From Mariniphaga sp041687215 (GTDB lineage Bacteria > Bacteroidota > Bacteroidia > Bacteroidales > Prolixibacteraceae), in the NCBI RefSeq assembly GCF_041687215.1, contig NZ_JAWLCI010000018.1, positions 1 to 64,000 of the forward strand: 64,000 nucleotides of DNA. The letters are read 5' to 3'. The translations under genes were made by a program, and so were the position numbers. Of the stretch, positions 35,604 through 44,809 are shown in pieces. Each line of letters opens with the position of its first letter. The stretch's first letter is position 1. The notes below the pieces were generated by a model that worked only from the letters and a program-made list of their open reading frames with translations, did not search any database and was not told where the DNA came from.

Positions 35604-36662
35604 TTTTTTTCTTCGTTCTTTGGATTCGTTTTCATCTTTTGCATTTGAAATTCTATAAATATGTTCTGAATCCATTAAACGCTTTTGGATAATTTCGCAA
35701 TATTCCAATTCCAACTCTGTTCCCAACCATCTTCTGTCATAAGCTTCTGCAACTGCATAAGTTGTACCAGAACCACCAAATGGGTCTAAAATTAAACTAT
35801 CAATATTCGACGAGGCTAAAATAATTTTCCTCAGTAATTCTACTGGTTTTTGAGTTACATGCGGATACTTCTCCCATGCGCCATTAGAAATGGTAGGAAT
35901 TTCAAGTACATCTTTAGGCTTCGCTCCAAGTGGATTTGGTTCCCAACTGTAATCCTTTTTTTTACCATTCGAATACTGGGAAGATTCGGCTTGTGTTCTC
36001 TTGGGATATTTTAAAGTATGCGCATTATAAGGAATTCTAATTTTGTCAATATTAAAAATAATTTCCTTCGATTTTCGAAAATGTAAAATACTTTCATGCG
36101 AACGTCCCCAGTCATTCCCTAAATTAGCCTTATTACGATAAAACCATACTAACCATTTACAACCTTTAAAAAGATGAGAAGCAGCCCATTTAATATCAGC
36201 CAAAATCTCAGAAAAGCCGCAAACATATAATGACCCCGTTTTTTTAAGTACTCGATGTGCCTCAGAAATCCATTCCATACTCCAGTCAACATATTCTTTT
36301 TGACTTGAAAATGAATCCCACTCAGCTTTTTTGATGTTATAAGGAGGGTCAGCAAAAATTAAATCCACAGAATTGGATTCAAGTTGTTTTAAATATTTTA
36401 TTGCATCACATTTAAATAATTTCCCATTCGGAGTTTCAAAAAATGGTTGTAAAACTTCAAAGTTTTGCGATTTTGAACGATATTGTAAATCCAATTGCAA
36501 ATCTTGGACAAGATCCAAAACCTGTTTTTCGGAATAAACTCGATAATTATTAATTGGATGTCTGGAACTTTTAAATTTACCATTATTATCCCATCTTCTC
36601 AACGTTTCCGGGCTAATATCCAAAATTTCAGCAGCTTTACTTACAGACAAATATTTTTCCAT
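35592..36662 (-). CDS. DNA methyltransferase (beta class) with N-terminal MerR-type HTH
   Basis: From the ATG at 36662 (a TTG at 36674 is in frame) the product has 356 residues. Residues 1-50 are a MerR/excisionase-like helix-turn-helix (YLSVSKAAEILDISPETLRR...NYRVYSEKQVL). The catalytic motif IV DPPYNI lies at about 105-110, a target-recognition region follows, and the AdoMet-binding motif LDPFGGSGTT lies near 290. Motif IV before motif I defines the beta class, and DPPY suggests N6-adenine methylation. The fused HTH could repress the R-M promoters, as N-terminal HTH extensions do in some other type II methyltransferases. Confidence 0.88.
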   Translation of the reverse strand: MEKYLSVSKAAEILDISPETLRRWDNNGKFKSSRHPINNYRVYSEKQVLDLVQDLQLDLQYRSKSQNFEVLQPFFETPNGKLFKCDAIKYLKQLESNSVDLIFADPPYNIKKAEWDSFSSQKEYVDWSMEWISEAHRVLKKTGSLYVCGFSEILADIKWAASHLFKGCKWLVWFYRNKANLGNDWGRSHESILHFRKSKEIIFNIDKIRIPYNAHTLKYPKRTQAESSQYSNGKKKDYSWEPNPLGAKPKDVLEIPTISNGAWEKYPHVTQKPVELLRKIILASSNIDSLILDPFGGSGTTYAVAEAYDRRWLGTELELEYCEIIQKRLMDSEHIYRISNAKDENESKERRKKLRS

Positions 36663-36756
36663 ATCCTTAAACAACCTTATACATGTTTACACAACAAATG
36701 TAAATAAAAATTTATTAGATTTGAAAGAATAAGTGAAGAATAAAACACGGTGTATA

Positions 36757-36875
36757 ATCGAGTAGATGGCCGGTGAGCTGTTAAGCCCACCGGAGCACCT
36801 CTCACACCATTCCGATTGCTCGGGACGGTTCGCCAAGTCGTCAGGAGTACCCCAGATACAATTTTCCGTCCCATT
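36757..36875 (-). mobile_element. 3' end of a group II intron (domains V-VI), relic
   Basis: On the minus strand, a GNRA-capped stem (ACCGTCCCGA-GCAA-TCGGAATGGT) is followed by GGTGTGAGAGG, a domain VI-like hairpin (CCGGTGGGC-TTAACA-GCTCACCGG) and the terminal CTACTCGAT. This order matches the 3' ends of bacterial group II introns as I remember them. No reverse-transcriptase/maturase gene remains upstream. The flanks (36663-36756 and 36876-37028) show no recognisable gene. Confidence 0.5.
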
Positions 36876-37028
36876 TAGCAGGTTTAATTTGATTGTAGAG
36901 TTCCAATCCTTCGCATCTATTCAATTTTCGAATGTAATATGAGCAAGATTTCCAAAATCCGTAAACAAATGAAGCAACTATTCGTTTAATGTTTAAACAT
37001 TTATATGCAAAATTTAAACAAACAAATT

Positions 37029-37208
37029 ATGTTCGGATTATTCAAAAAGAAAACAGAAGCAGAGAAATTGAACAAAAAATACGACAAACTGATGCAGGAA
37101 GGATATGAATTATCCACCATCAACCGAAAAGCCAGCGATGCAAAATATGCCGAGGCAGAGCAGGTTCTGAAGCAGATTGAGAAACTGACGCAAACGCAGT
37201 CATCCTAA
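37029..37208 (+). CDS. Lacal_2735-like small protein
   Basis: The 59-residue protein (ATG at 37029; an in-frame ATG at 37005 is an alternative) reads MFGLFKKKTEAEKLNKKYDK, then a short helical hairpin with DAKYAEAEQVLKQIEKL. This matches small Bacteroidota proteins annotated as the Lacal_2735 family, of unknown function. It is soluble and highly charged. It sits between the accessory island and clpB. Confidence 0.75.
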   Translation: MFGLFKKKTEAEKLNKKYDKLMQEGYELSTINRKASDAKYAEAEQVLKQIEKLTQTQSS

Positions 37209-37296
37209 AGATGAGTGTCATATTATTTTAATTCGCCTCGGAATCCTGTTTTCCTTTTTCAGTCATTTTAGATAGAAACCACTGCTGGCATTCACA

Positions 37297-39885
37297 CTAA
37301 TTCCCAAAAACCAGTCCCTCATTTTCCACATCAATTTCAATGGGTTTGCTTTTGTCCACCTGGCCTGACAGAATTCTGCGCGACAATTCGTTCAGCACAT
37401 ATTTCTGTAAAATCCGTTTTACCGGCCGTGCGCCAAAGTGCGGGTCGTAACTTACCGCAGCCAGCCAGTCGATGGCCTTTTCGGTCAGGCTGATTTTCAC
37501 ATCGGTACCCGACAACCGTTTTACCACCTGGTTAAACTGCAGTTTTACAATCTGGTTGATGTCTGCACGCGAAAGTGGCGTAAACACAATGGTTTCGTCA
37601 ATGCGGTTCAGAAACTCGGGCCGGATGGTTTTACGCAAAAGCTCCAGCAACTGGTTCCGCGTTTGCTCCATCACTATGCCCATATTATCGGCATCCAGGT
37701 TTTCAAAACTTTCCTGAATGAGGTGCGACCCCAGGTTGGAAGTCATAATGATGATGGTGTTTTTGAAGTTGACCGTCCGTCCTTTGTTGTCAGTCAGCCG
37801 GCCATCGTCGAGCACCTGAAGCAGGACGTTAAACACATCAGGGTGTGCTTTTTCAATTTCGTCGAATAAAACCACCGAATAGGGTTTGTGGCGAACAGAC
37901 TCGGTTAACTGGCCGCCTTCGTCGTAACCCACATATCCGGGAGGACTGCCGATAAGCCGGGTAACCGAAAATTTTTCCTGGTACTCCGACATGTCGATGC
38001 GGGTAATCATGTTCTCGTCGTTGAACAGGTATTCGGCCAGTGCTTTGGCCAACTCGGTTTTTCCCACACCGGTTGAACCCAGAAAAATAAACGACCCAAT
38101 GGGGCGCTTTTCGTCCTGCAAACCGGCCCTACTGCGGCGAACAGCGTCCGAAACGGCAGCAATGGCTTCATCCTGCCCTACCACACGTTTATGCAACTCG
38201 TCTTCCATGAGCAACAACTTTTCGCGTTCGCTCTGCAACATTTTCGAAACCGGAATTCCGGTCCAGCGGGCAACTACTTCGGCAATGTCTTCGGCGTCAA
38301 CTTCTTCTTTAATCAGGCTGTCGCCAGCTTTCATTTTTTGCAACTCTTTTTGAAGCTTTTCAATTTCATTCTCAGCCTCTTTTATTTTTCCGTAACGCAG
38401 TTCGGCCACACGGTCGTAACGGCCCTGACGTTCGGCATCTTCAGCTTCAAATTTGTAATCTTCAATTTCAGCTTTCTTTTTCTGAATGGAGTCAATAACC
38501 TGCTTTTCACTTTCCCATTTGGCGCGCAACCGGGATTGTTCTTCTTTTAAATTTGAAATTTCTCCACCCAGCGAATCCAGTTTTTTATGATCCTTTTCGC
38601 GCTTAATGGCTTCACGTTCAATTTCCAGTTGTTTGATGCGGCGTTCAATTTCATCCAGCTCTTCCGGCACCGAATCCATTTCCAGACGCAGTTTGGCCGC
38701 AGCCTCATCCATCAGGTCGATGGCTTTGTCGGGTAAAAACCGGTCAGAAATGTAACGTTGCGATAACTCCACTGCCGCAATAATAGCATCGTCTTTTATC
38801 CGTACTTTGTGGTGACTTTCGTACCGTTCTTTTATTCCACGCAGAATAGAAATGGCGCTGAGTGTATCTGGTTCGTCCACTTTCACCACCTGGAAACGGC
38901 GTTCGAGCGCTTTATCTTTTTCAAAATATTTTTGATATTCGTTAAACGTAGTTGCACCAATGGCGCGCAACTCACCACGGGCCAGTGCCGGTTTCAGAAT
39001 ATTGGCCGCATCCATGGCGCCTTCGCTTTTTCCGGCGCCCACCAGGGTGTGAATTTCGTCGATAAACAGAATCACTTCTTCGTTGGAATGCACCACTTCG
39101 TTTACCACTGCTTTCAATCTTTCTTCGAATTCACCTTTGTATTTGGCGCCGGCAATCAATGCGCCCATATCGAGCGAAAAAACCTGTTTGGATTTCAGGT
39201 TTTCGGGCACATCGCCACGCACAATCCGGTGGGCCAAACCTTCGGCAATAGCGGTTTTTCCGGTTCCGGGCTCGCCTATCAGAATCGGGTTGTTTTTGGT
39301 ACGACGGGTAAGAATCTGCAAAATCCGCCGGATTTCCTCATCACGGCCGATCACCGGATCAAGTTTCCCTGAACGCGCCCTTTCATTCAAATTCAGGGCA
39401 AACCGGTTGAGCGAATTGAAACGGTCTTCAGCAGTTTGACTGTCCACTTTGGAGCCTTTGCGCAGTTCCTGTATGGCTTTTTGCAAATCATTTTTGGAAA
39501 TGCCGTTGTCTTTCATTAAGCGGCTTACAGAATCGCCCCCATCAAGCAGTGCCAGTAAAATGTGTTCTACCGAAACATACTGGTCGCCCATTTCCTGAGC
39601 CAGCGCCAAGGCTTTTTGCAGCACACGGTTGGCCGTTGTAGAGATATAGGGTTCACCGCCGGTTACCCGCGGGTACGATTCAATGATCTTGTCAGCCGCC
39701 TGTTGAAAAATGGAAATATTTACGCCCAACTTTTTCAACAAAAATTCCAGCACATTTTCGGCGGAATGGGTCAATCCTTTCAAAATATGGCCGGGTTCAA
39801 TACTTTGCTGGTTATTTCCCTGTGCAATTTGAAATGCATGTTGGACGGCCTCCTGGGCCTTTATGGTAAAATTATTCAGATTCAT
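37297..39885 (-). CDS. clpB: ClpB disaggregase
   Basis: The 862-residue protein has the full ClpB layout: a Clp N domain (residues 1-145), AAA+ domain 1 with Walker A GEPGTGKT near 205 and Walker B ILFIDEIHT, the long coiled-coil middle domain (about 405-525) and AAA+ domain 2 with Walker A GSTGVGKT near 605, closing with a ClpB D2-small domain. It works with DnaK to recover aggregated proteins. There is no ClpP-binding loop as in ClpA/X. It ends 89 bp from the small protein gene on the other strand. Confidence 0.98.
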   Translation of the reverse strand: MNLNNFTIKAQEAVQHAFQIAQGNNQQSIEPGHILKGLTHSAENVLEFLLKKLGVNISIFQQAADKIIESYPRVTGGEPYISTTANRVLQKALALAQEMGDQYVSVEHILLALLDGGDSVSRLMKDNGISKNDLQKAIQELRKGSKVDSQTAEDRFNSLNRFALNLNERARSGKLDPVIGRDEEIRRILQILTRRTKNNPILIGEPGTGKTAIAEGLAHRIVRGDVPENLKSKQVFSLDMGALIAGAKYKGEFEERLKAVVNEVVHSNEEVILFIDEIHTLVGAGKSEGAMDAANILKPALARGELRAIGATTFNEYQKYFEKDKALERRFQVVKVDEPDTLSAISILRGIKERYESHHKVRIKDDAIIAAVELSQRYISDRFLPDKAIDLMDEAAAKLRLEMDSVPEELDEIERRIKQLEIEREAIKREKDHKKLDSLGGEISNLKEEQSRLRAKWESEKQVIDSIQKKKAEIEDYKFEAEDAERQGRYDRVAELRYGKIKEAENEIEKLQKELQKMKAGDSLIKEEVDAEDIAEVVARWTGIPVSKMLQSEREKLLLMEDELHKRVVGQDEAIAAVSDAVRRSRAGLQDEKRPIGSFIFLGSTGVGKTELAKALAEYLFNDENMITRIDMSEYQEKFSVTRLIGSPPGYVGYDEGGQLTESVRHKPYSVVLFDEIEKAHPDVFNVLLQVLDDGRLTDNKGRTVNFKNTIIIMTSNLGSHLIQESFENLDADNMGIVMEQTRNQLLELLRKTIRPEFLNRIDETIVFTPLSRADINQIVKLQFNQVVKRLSGTDVKISLTEKAIDWLAAVSYDPHFGARPVKRILQKYVLNELSRRILSGQVDKSKPIEIDVENEGLVFGN

Positions 39886-40200
39886 ATCACTACTCTTTAA
39901 AATTCCGAAAATCAGCTACAAATTACAATCCATAAATTACTGACAGTCAATTTGTCACGTAAACAAAGAAATATGATGAAATTATTTCTGAAAAAGAATT
40001 TTTGAAGTGATTTTTTGGCAGGGAAAAGAGAAATTAAGCTGTGTAAGGTATAAAATGTGCCAACTGAATTTAGTTGGTCCCGAGCATTTAGCGATTTTTT
40101 AAATGATATTCATTTTAGTGAATGTGTTATATAATTCACTTATTTATTGTTTGCCATTTTTACTAAGTCCCCCCGATTTTTGAAACGAACATCAAAAAGA
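39886..40200. other. Region upstream of clpB without a gene
   Basis: It contains the clpB promoter and small palindromes, for example CCAACT-GAATTT-AGTTGG (about 40060-40077) and GTGAAT/ATTCAC nearby. No coding frame of interest. Confidence 0.4.
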
Positions 40201-40217
40201 ATAACTTAAAGGCAACA

Positions 40218-40366
40218 GGTGCAGCGCACCCTGATATTTGTAGATTGAGATTTTAATTATATCATGAAGGTGCAGCGCACCGTAACATAAGAGATATTGC
40301 GGTGCGCTGCACCTTCATTTTAAATCAACATCAATTGTTCTACAAATATTATCGCGACGCTGTCGC
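40218..40366. repeat. Nested palindrome cluster built on GGTGCAGCGCACC
   Basis: A 19-bp inverted repeat (40264-40282 with 40300-40318, 17-nt loop) is enclosed by ATATTTGTAG (40234-40243) and CTACAAATAT (40340-40349). A further copy of the self-complementary word GGTGC-AGC-GCACC lies at 40219-40231, and GCGAC-GCT-GTCGC closes the cluster. It looks like a REP-type insertion. Confidence 0.7.
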
Positions 40367-40393
40367 TTTCTGCTTTAGTTATATAGTAGGTTT

Positions 40394-40497
40394 GATGAAA
40401 TAAAATAAGGTTTATTCGAAACCAGAAAAACCTTATTTTCAATGCATTAACCTTGGTAGAATAGTTACACGTTTGATTTTTACCTTATTACCTTATT
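40394..40497. repeat. Half-copy of the 200-bp palindromic element
   Basis: AAAAACCTTATTTTCAATGC, then ATTAACCTTGGTAGAATAGT and TTTTTACCTTATTACCTTATT repeat the order of words in the left arm of the element at 33863-34064. The right arm is reduced to AATAAGGTTT in front. The rest, to 40725, has no recognisable gene. Confidence 0.55.
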
Positions 40498-40725
40498 GCT
40501 CTCCGAAAAAGATTATATTAAAAAATAAAATGTCACCGCCATTTTTAAGGCGAGTAATTTTATTGATAACATACTCATTTATTTTCCTTTAACATTCAAT
40601 AATATAAAACAGTCATACTCTACAAAAACGCTGAGCATTCGGGAGCAATTACTTTTTGTCAACTTACATATATGTATAAACATATCCCGTTTTTAGTATA
40701 AGACTCTCAGGAAACATATTTGTAT

Positions 40726-41637
40726 CTATTTAAAAAAGTTCAGGTTATAACTTACCATCACTTCGTGGGTGCCATTATTGAAAGTATTCAGTTTTGAAAA
40801 ACTTAAATCGTAGGAATATCCAATCAGCATGTTTTCGGTGGCATTAAGTTGTGCCAGAAGCCCCCAGGAATCGCCAAACCTCAACATGGTTCCAAACCAG
40901 AACCGATCTTTTAAACCCCCAAGTGCAGTTAAATCGAAGGAAACCGGGGCATTTTTCACAACCTTCAGCATGGAGTGGCTTTTAATTTTAATGAATTCGT
41001 TCACCGTGAAAATGTGACCTCCCATCAGGTATAAATGAATCTTTTCCCTGCCAACATATTCTGAAGAATAGTCTTCGCGGCTGATACTGTTTTCAACGAG
41101 TTTAGGTACCGAAATGCCCACATACGTTTTTTCAGAAAAAAGAAATCCTCCCACACCAAAGTTTGGCAGGAAGTTTTTAAAGATATCCCGCTGGTAAATC
41201 GGGTCAGGATTAATGGTTTCCAGTGAGACAAGGTCGGCACGGTAAAATGAGAAGCCACCCTTCAGACCAAGACTAAGCCTGAAATCCTGATTCAACCGCA
41301 ACCAATACGAATAATCGAAATAGAGCCCGGTTTGCGTAAGCGGCCCTATTTTATCGGACAAAACAGAAAAGCCAACTCCCAAATTCAAATCCTTTATGGG
41401 GGTATGAAAAGAAAATGTCCGTGTACGCGGTGCACCGTCGAATGCCACCCACTGATTACGGGCCACCACCATAAAATTACCAATTTCTTTGGTGCCTGCA
41501 TAACCCGGATTCACTATCAGCAGATTATCCATGTACTGCGTGTACATCGGGTCTTGCTGGGCAATGGATACACCTGTACTTCCGCTTAAAATAAGCAGCA
41601 GAATTGCAAGTTGTGTTATTTTCTTTCTTACCATCAT
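40726..41637 (-). CDS. PorP/SprF-family type IX secretion membrane protein
   Basis: The 303-residue protein has a signal peptide ending VSIAQ and the PorP/SprF hallmark QDPMYTQYMDNLLIVNPGYA directly after it, then RNQWVAFDGAPRTRTFSFHTP. The rest is an outer-membrane beta-barrel. SprF-type proteins hold or help secrete the large adhesin with which they are encoded, here the 968-residue type B-sorted protein whose stop lies 4 bp upstream. The two genes should be read as one unit. Confidence 0.95.
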   Translation of the reverse strand: MMVRKKITQLAILLLILSGSTGVSIAQQDPMYTQYMDNLLIVNPGYAGTKEIGNFMVVARNQWVAFDGAPRTRTFSFHTPIKDLNLGVGFSVLSDKIGPLTQTGLYFDYSYWLRLNQDFRLSLGLKGGFSFYRADLVSLETINPDPIYQRDIFKNFLPNFGVGGFLFSEKTYVGISVPKLVENSISREDYSSEYVGREKIHLYLMGGHIFTVNEFIKIKSHSMLKVVKNAPVSFDLTALGGLKDRFWFGTMLRFGDSWGLLAQLNATENMLIGYSYDLSFSKLNTFNNGTHEVMVSYNLNFFK

Positions 41638-41641
41638 TTTG

Positions 41642-44548
41642 CTACCTGTCTAAATAAACCGAACCAACAATACGTTTTTCACCGTTGCCCAAATCGAGCA
41701 CGTAGAAGTAAGTTCCGCCGGGCAATTCCTCGTTCCCCAATCTTACGCCGGTATTCGATTTTCCATCCCAAAATGTTGGTGACGTTTCAATTCCATAATT
41801 ATTGGCCCGGTAAACCCGGTTGCCCCAGCGGTTAAATATTTCGATGCTATTCCCCTGGTAATGTTCAATACCCTGAATTTCAAAATAGTCGTTTACCCCA
41901 TCGTTGTTGGGTGAGAATGCGTTGGGAATAAAAAAGCGAAAATCGTTTATCAACACGTAAACCATGGCATTGCTGCAATTTCCGGCCAAATCGCAAATGC
42001 GGTATTCAAAATAGTCGTTCCCGTGGAAATTCCTGTCCGGATCATAAACAATTGCCGGACCTGTATAATCAACCGAAGCCGAACCAAACATGGGTTGCAC
42101 GGAAACTGCCAGTGAAGCCGAATCTAAATCGCCGTCCACATCATAATCGTTGGCCAGAACATCTATTTTAACAGAAATGCGGTATTGAGTAGTGTCGTAA
42201 TCGTCGAGCGCCACCGGTGCAGAAGCCAGCAAACCGACGGTAACCGAATCCACATCGGAACAGCCAAACTGGTTGGTAACCTGCAAAATATATGTTCCTG
42301 TTTTACTCACCACCGGGTTGGCTGTTGTTTCACCACTTTCAATAATGCCGTCGGAAGTCTTCCACAAGTACTGCAAGCCGGTACCCAAACTGCTGTTTCC
42401 TTCCAGAACTGCCGACTCACCGCCGAACATAAATACATCTTCCCCCGCATCGGCTACAACTTTAGAAACATTAACCCAAACAGAATCTTCAGCACTAAAA
42501 CCATATTCATTCGAAACGGTGAGCGTAAATAGTGTGGTTTCGCCTGGCACAAAAACCGGAGTCCGGCTGTTGGGATCGTCAAGCAATTCGGCAGGTTCCC
42601 ATCTGTAGTTAAATGATTCACTCAGATTGAGGGCAGCCAGTGTAAAAGGATTGCAATTGCCGATGGTGGTATCTCTTCCGGCCAGTTCAACCCACTGGTT
42701 ACCCGGAGCAACCAAAATAAATCCGGTTCCCTGCACACATTCCTGAGGATCATTGGTATTGCAAACCTGGTAAACGAACCAGTCAACTCCCACATATCCT
42801 TCTTCTGGAACATAAGTAAAAGTACCATCGGGATAAATCTGCACTGTTCCGTGAGACGTTGAAATCACCGCCTCAGAATTGTACACCAGATTTTCACCCA
42901 AAAGGTCATGATCATTTTCACGAAGGCTGTAAATTCCACCCGCCACATGCAAATACATATCATCCGATGCCGAAATGGGTTTCTGCACTCCATCTCCAAA
43001 ATCGCTCACAAATACATACACCCAGGCTGAATCGCATTCAACAGGTGACCCCGAATCACAAATGCGATACATAAACCGGTCAATACCTTTATAGCCCGGA
43101 AAAGGTGTGTAGGCAAAGCTGCCGTCGTTGTTTATAACCACAGTTCCGTTTTGCGGGCCTGATAAAGGAGTAGTATTCACATTCAATGGCACACCAAATC
43201 CGTCGGGGTCAATATCATTTGCCAGTAAAATACTGAAAACAGTTTGATCGGGCAGGGTTAGCGCTACATCGGTAACTGCAACGGGAGCTATATTATTCGT
43301 TGTTTCCAGTGGCAATATTCTGATTTCCACATCAGCGCCGGTACATTCGTTGCTTTGGTTTAAATAACAAACCCGATAACTGAAATTCACTTTCCCGGTG
43401 AATCCGTCCGGTGGTGTATATTCATAAGTTCCGTTATCGAAAAATGTTAGTCCGTTAATTCCTTCACCCTCAAGTGTGTAAACCACGCCGGCATCCTGGT
43501 TAAGAAAATCGAAGTCATTGATGCTTACATCGCCAAACAGTTTGGTATTTTCATACCCCATATTGATGTCAGGCAATGCCACCAGTGAAGGAATAAATCC
43601 TTCCACTTCGGAAACTGCAAAGGATTTTGAAATGATTTCAGACAAACACCCGTTGGCATCGGTTGCCTGCACAAAAAGTTCATAGTTGCCTTCGGAATCC
43701 CAGAAGCGTTCTTCAGTGGAATGTGAAGTGGAAATAAAATCATTACGGTTGTTAAATTCATCGGTAAACCACCATTCATGCATAAAATCTGTACCAGATA
43801 AGACCCTGAATGTATGGCTGGAAAACAAAGCGATTGTTTCCGGCAACGGATTTTCAAATTCAATTTCTGGTATAGCATGGATGGTGTGCTTATGAACAGC
43901 ATTGGTAAGTTGCAACGGCACATCATTGTCATCTGTAATACTTATTAATTCAACGGTAACTGGTGTGCTAATTCCGGGTCCGGTACTGAACCACTCATCA
44001 CTTATCTGTAATTTTTGCAGACTGAACTCAAGCAGAACTGAATGAGTTGAGCCGTTTACATTGAATTCAATTTTTAGCGGAAAATAATTTGAAGTGAGCG
44101 GCAGACCGTCATTATTCAGTATTATAAGAGGTAATTCAAAACTGTTTTCTGAACTATTAAAACAGGATTGACTTGCTACAGACTCAAAACCTACTGACCG
44201 GTTATTCGGTATAACAGTTACGGACATTGCTTTGGAATTAGTGCACCCTGAAATATCCGTTTCAACCACCGCGATGTAATACAAACCTGGTTTATCCCAC
44301 TGAATATTGATAATGTGACCGGTATTTCCATTGGGGAAAACCACCTCGGGATCAGTGGCTGAAATGGAAAAAGTTGGTTCGTTGAAAACAGTCCATTCAT
44401 ATTCACTTCCCGTGCGTTCTTCAACAAAATACGAGCGTGTTTCGCCAACAGAAACTACAAAGTGCTCCTGTGCCGCAGCAAAAGCCACAGCCCAAATCGT
44501 CAGTATTGCCGACAATACCAGGCGCCTGTATTTAAAAACTGTTCGCAT
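41642..44548 (-). CDS. Large multidomain secreted protein with type B T9SS sorting domain
   Basis: The 968-residue protein has a signal peptide ending AFAAAQ. It starts with a two-domain module (about 28-225) that resembles the two small proteins upstream, then a PKD-like domain (WWFTDEF...), four tandem-95/cadherin-like repeats (each with a YTPPDGFTGKVNFSYR-type motif), two further Ig/PKD-like domains and the gliding motility-associated C-terminal domain (FFIPNAFSPNNDGVNDYFEI...SIEIFNRWGNRVY...GTYFYVLDL). It is predicted to reach the cell surface through the type IX system and to act with the adjacent PorP/SprF protein. Confidence 0.93.
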   Translation of the reverse strand: MRTVFKYRRLVLSAILTIWAVAFAAAQEHFVVSVGETRSYFVEERTGSEYEWTVFNEPTFSISATDPEVVFPNGNTGHIINIQWDKPGLYYIAVVETDISGCTNSKAMSVTVIPNNRSVGFESVASQSCFNSSENSFELPLIILNNDGLPLTSNYFPLKIEFNVNGSTHSVLLEFSLQKLQISDEWFSTGPGISTPVTVELISITDDNDVPLQLTNAVHKHTIHAIPEIEFENPLPETIALFSSHTFRVLSGTDFMHEWWFTDEFNNRNDFISTSHSTEERFWDSEGNYELFVQATDANGCLSEIISKSFAVSEVEGFIPSLVALPDINMGYENTKLFGDVSINDFDFLNQDAGVVYTLEGEGINGLTFFDNGTYEYTPPDGFTGKVNFSYRVCYLNQSNECTGADVEIRILPLETTNNIAPVAVTDVALTLPDQTVFSILLANDIDPDGFGVPLNVNTTPLSGPQNGTVVINNDGSFAYTPFPGYKGIDRFMYRICDSGSPVECDSAWVYVFVSDFGDGVQKPISASDDMYLHVAGGIYSLRENDHDLLGENLVYNSEAVISTSHGTVQIYPDGTFTYVPEEGYVGVDWFVYQVCNTNDPQECVQGTGFILVAPGNQWVELAGRDTTIGNCNPFTLAALNLSESFNYRWEPAELLDDPNSRTPVFVPGETTLFTLTVSNEYGFSAEDSVWVNVSKVVADAGEDVFMFGGESAVLEGNSSLGTGLQYLWKTSDGIIESGETTANPVVSKTGTYILQVTNQFGCSDVDSVTVGLLASAPVALDDYDTTQYRISVKIDVLANDYDVDGDLDSASLAVSVQPMFGSASVDYTGPAIVYDPDRNFHGNDYFEYRICDLAGNCSNAMVYVLINDFRFFIPNAFSPNNDGVNDYFEIQGIEHYQGNSIEIFNRWGNRVYRANNYGIETSPTFWDGKSNTGVRLGNEELPGGTYFYVLDLGNGEKRIVGSVYLDR

Positions 44549-44809
44549 TTATGCGCGCATACTTTTATTTTTTAGCCACTAAATCACGAAGAATTCGCAA
44601 ATCATATCATTAAAATCATTTACATATACTTAAAAGACTTTCTTTACATAATCTTTTTCCATTCAAATCAATAGTGACCTTTACGTCCCTGTAAAGAAAA
44701 ATCCGGTTCAGACCATTCCAATGCCTTACAACATCCAGCCCGGTTGGGCAGGGAATTTTTCCCTGCCCAAAAGCTGTATTTTGAAAAGCTATTATTCATT
44801 TTAAAACTA

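Noticed and set aside
36677..36874. 65-codon minus-strand frame as a maturase fragment
   Set aside because: Its sequence is a translation of the structured intron RNA end and shows no reverse-transcriptase or maturase motif.
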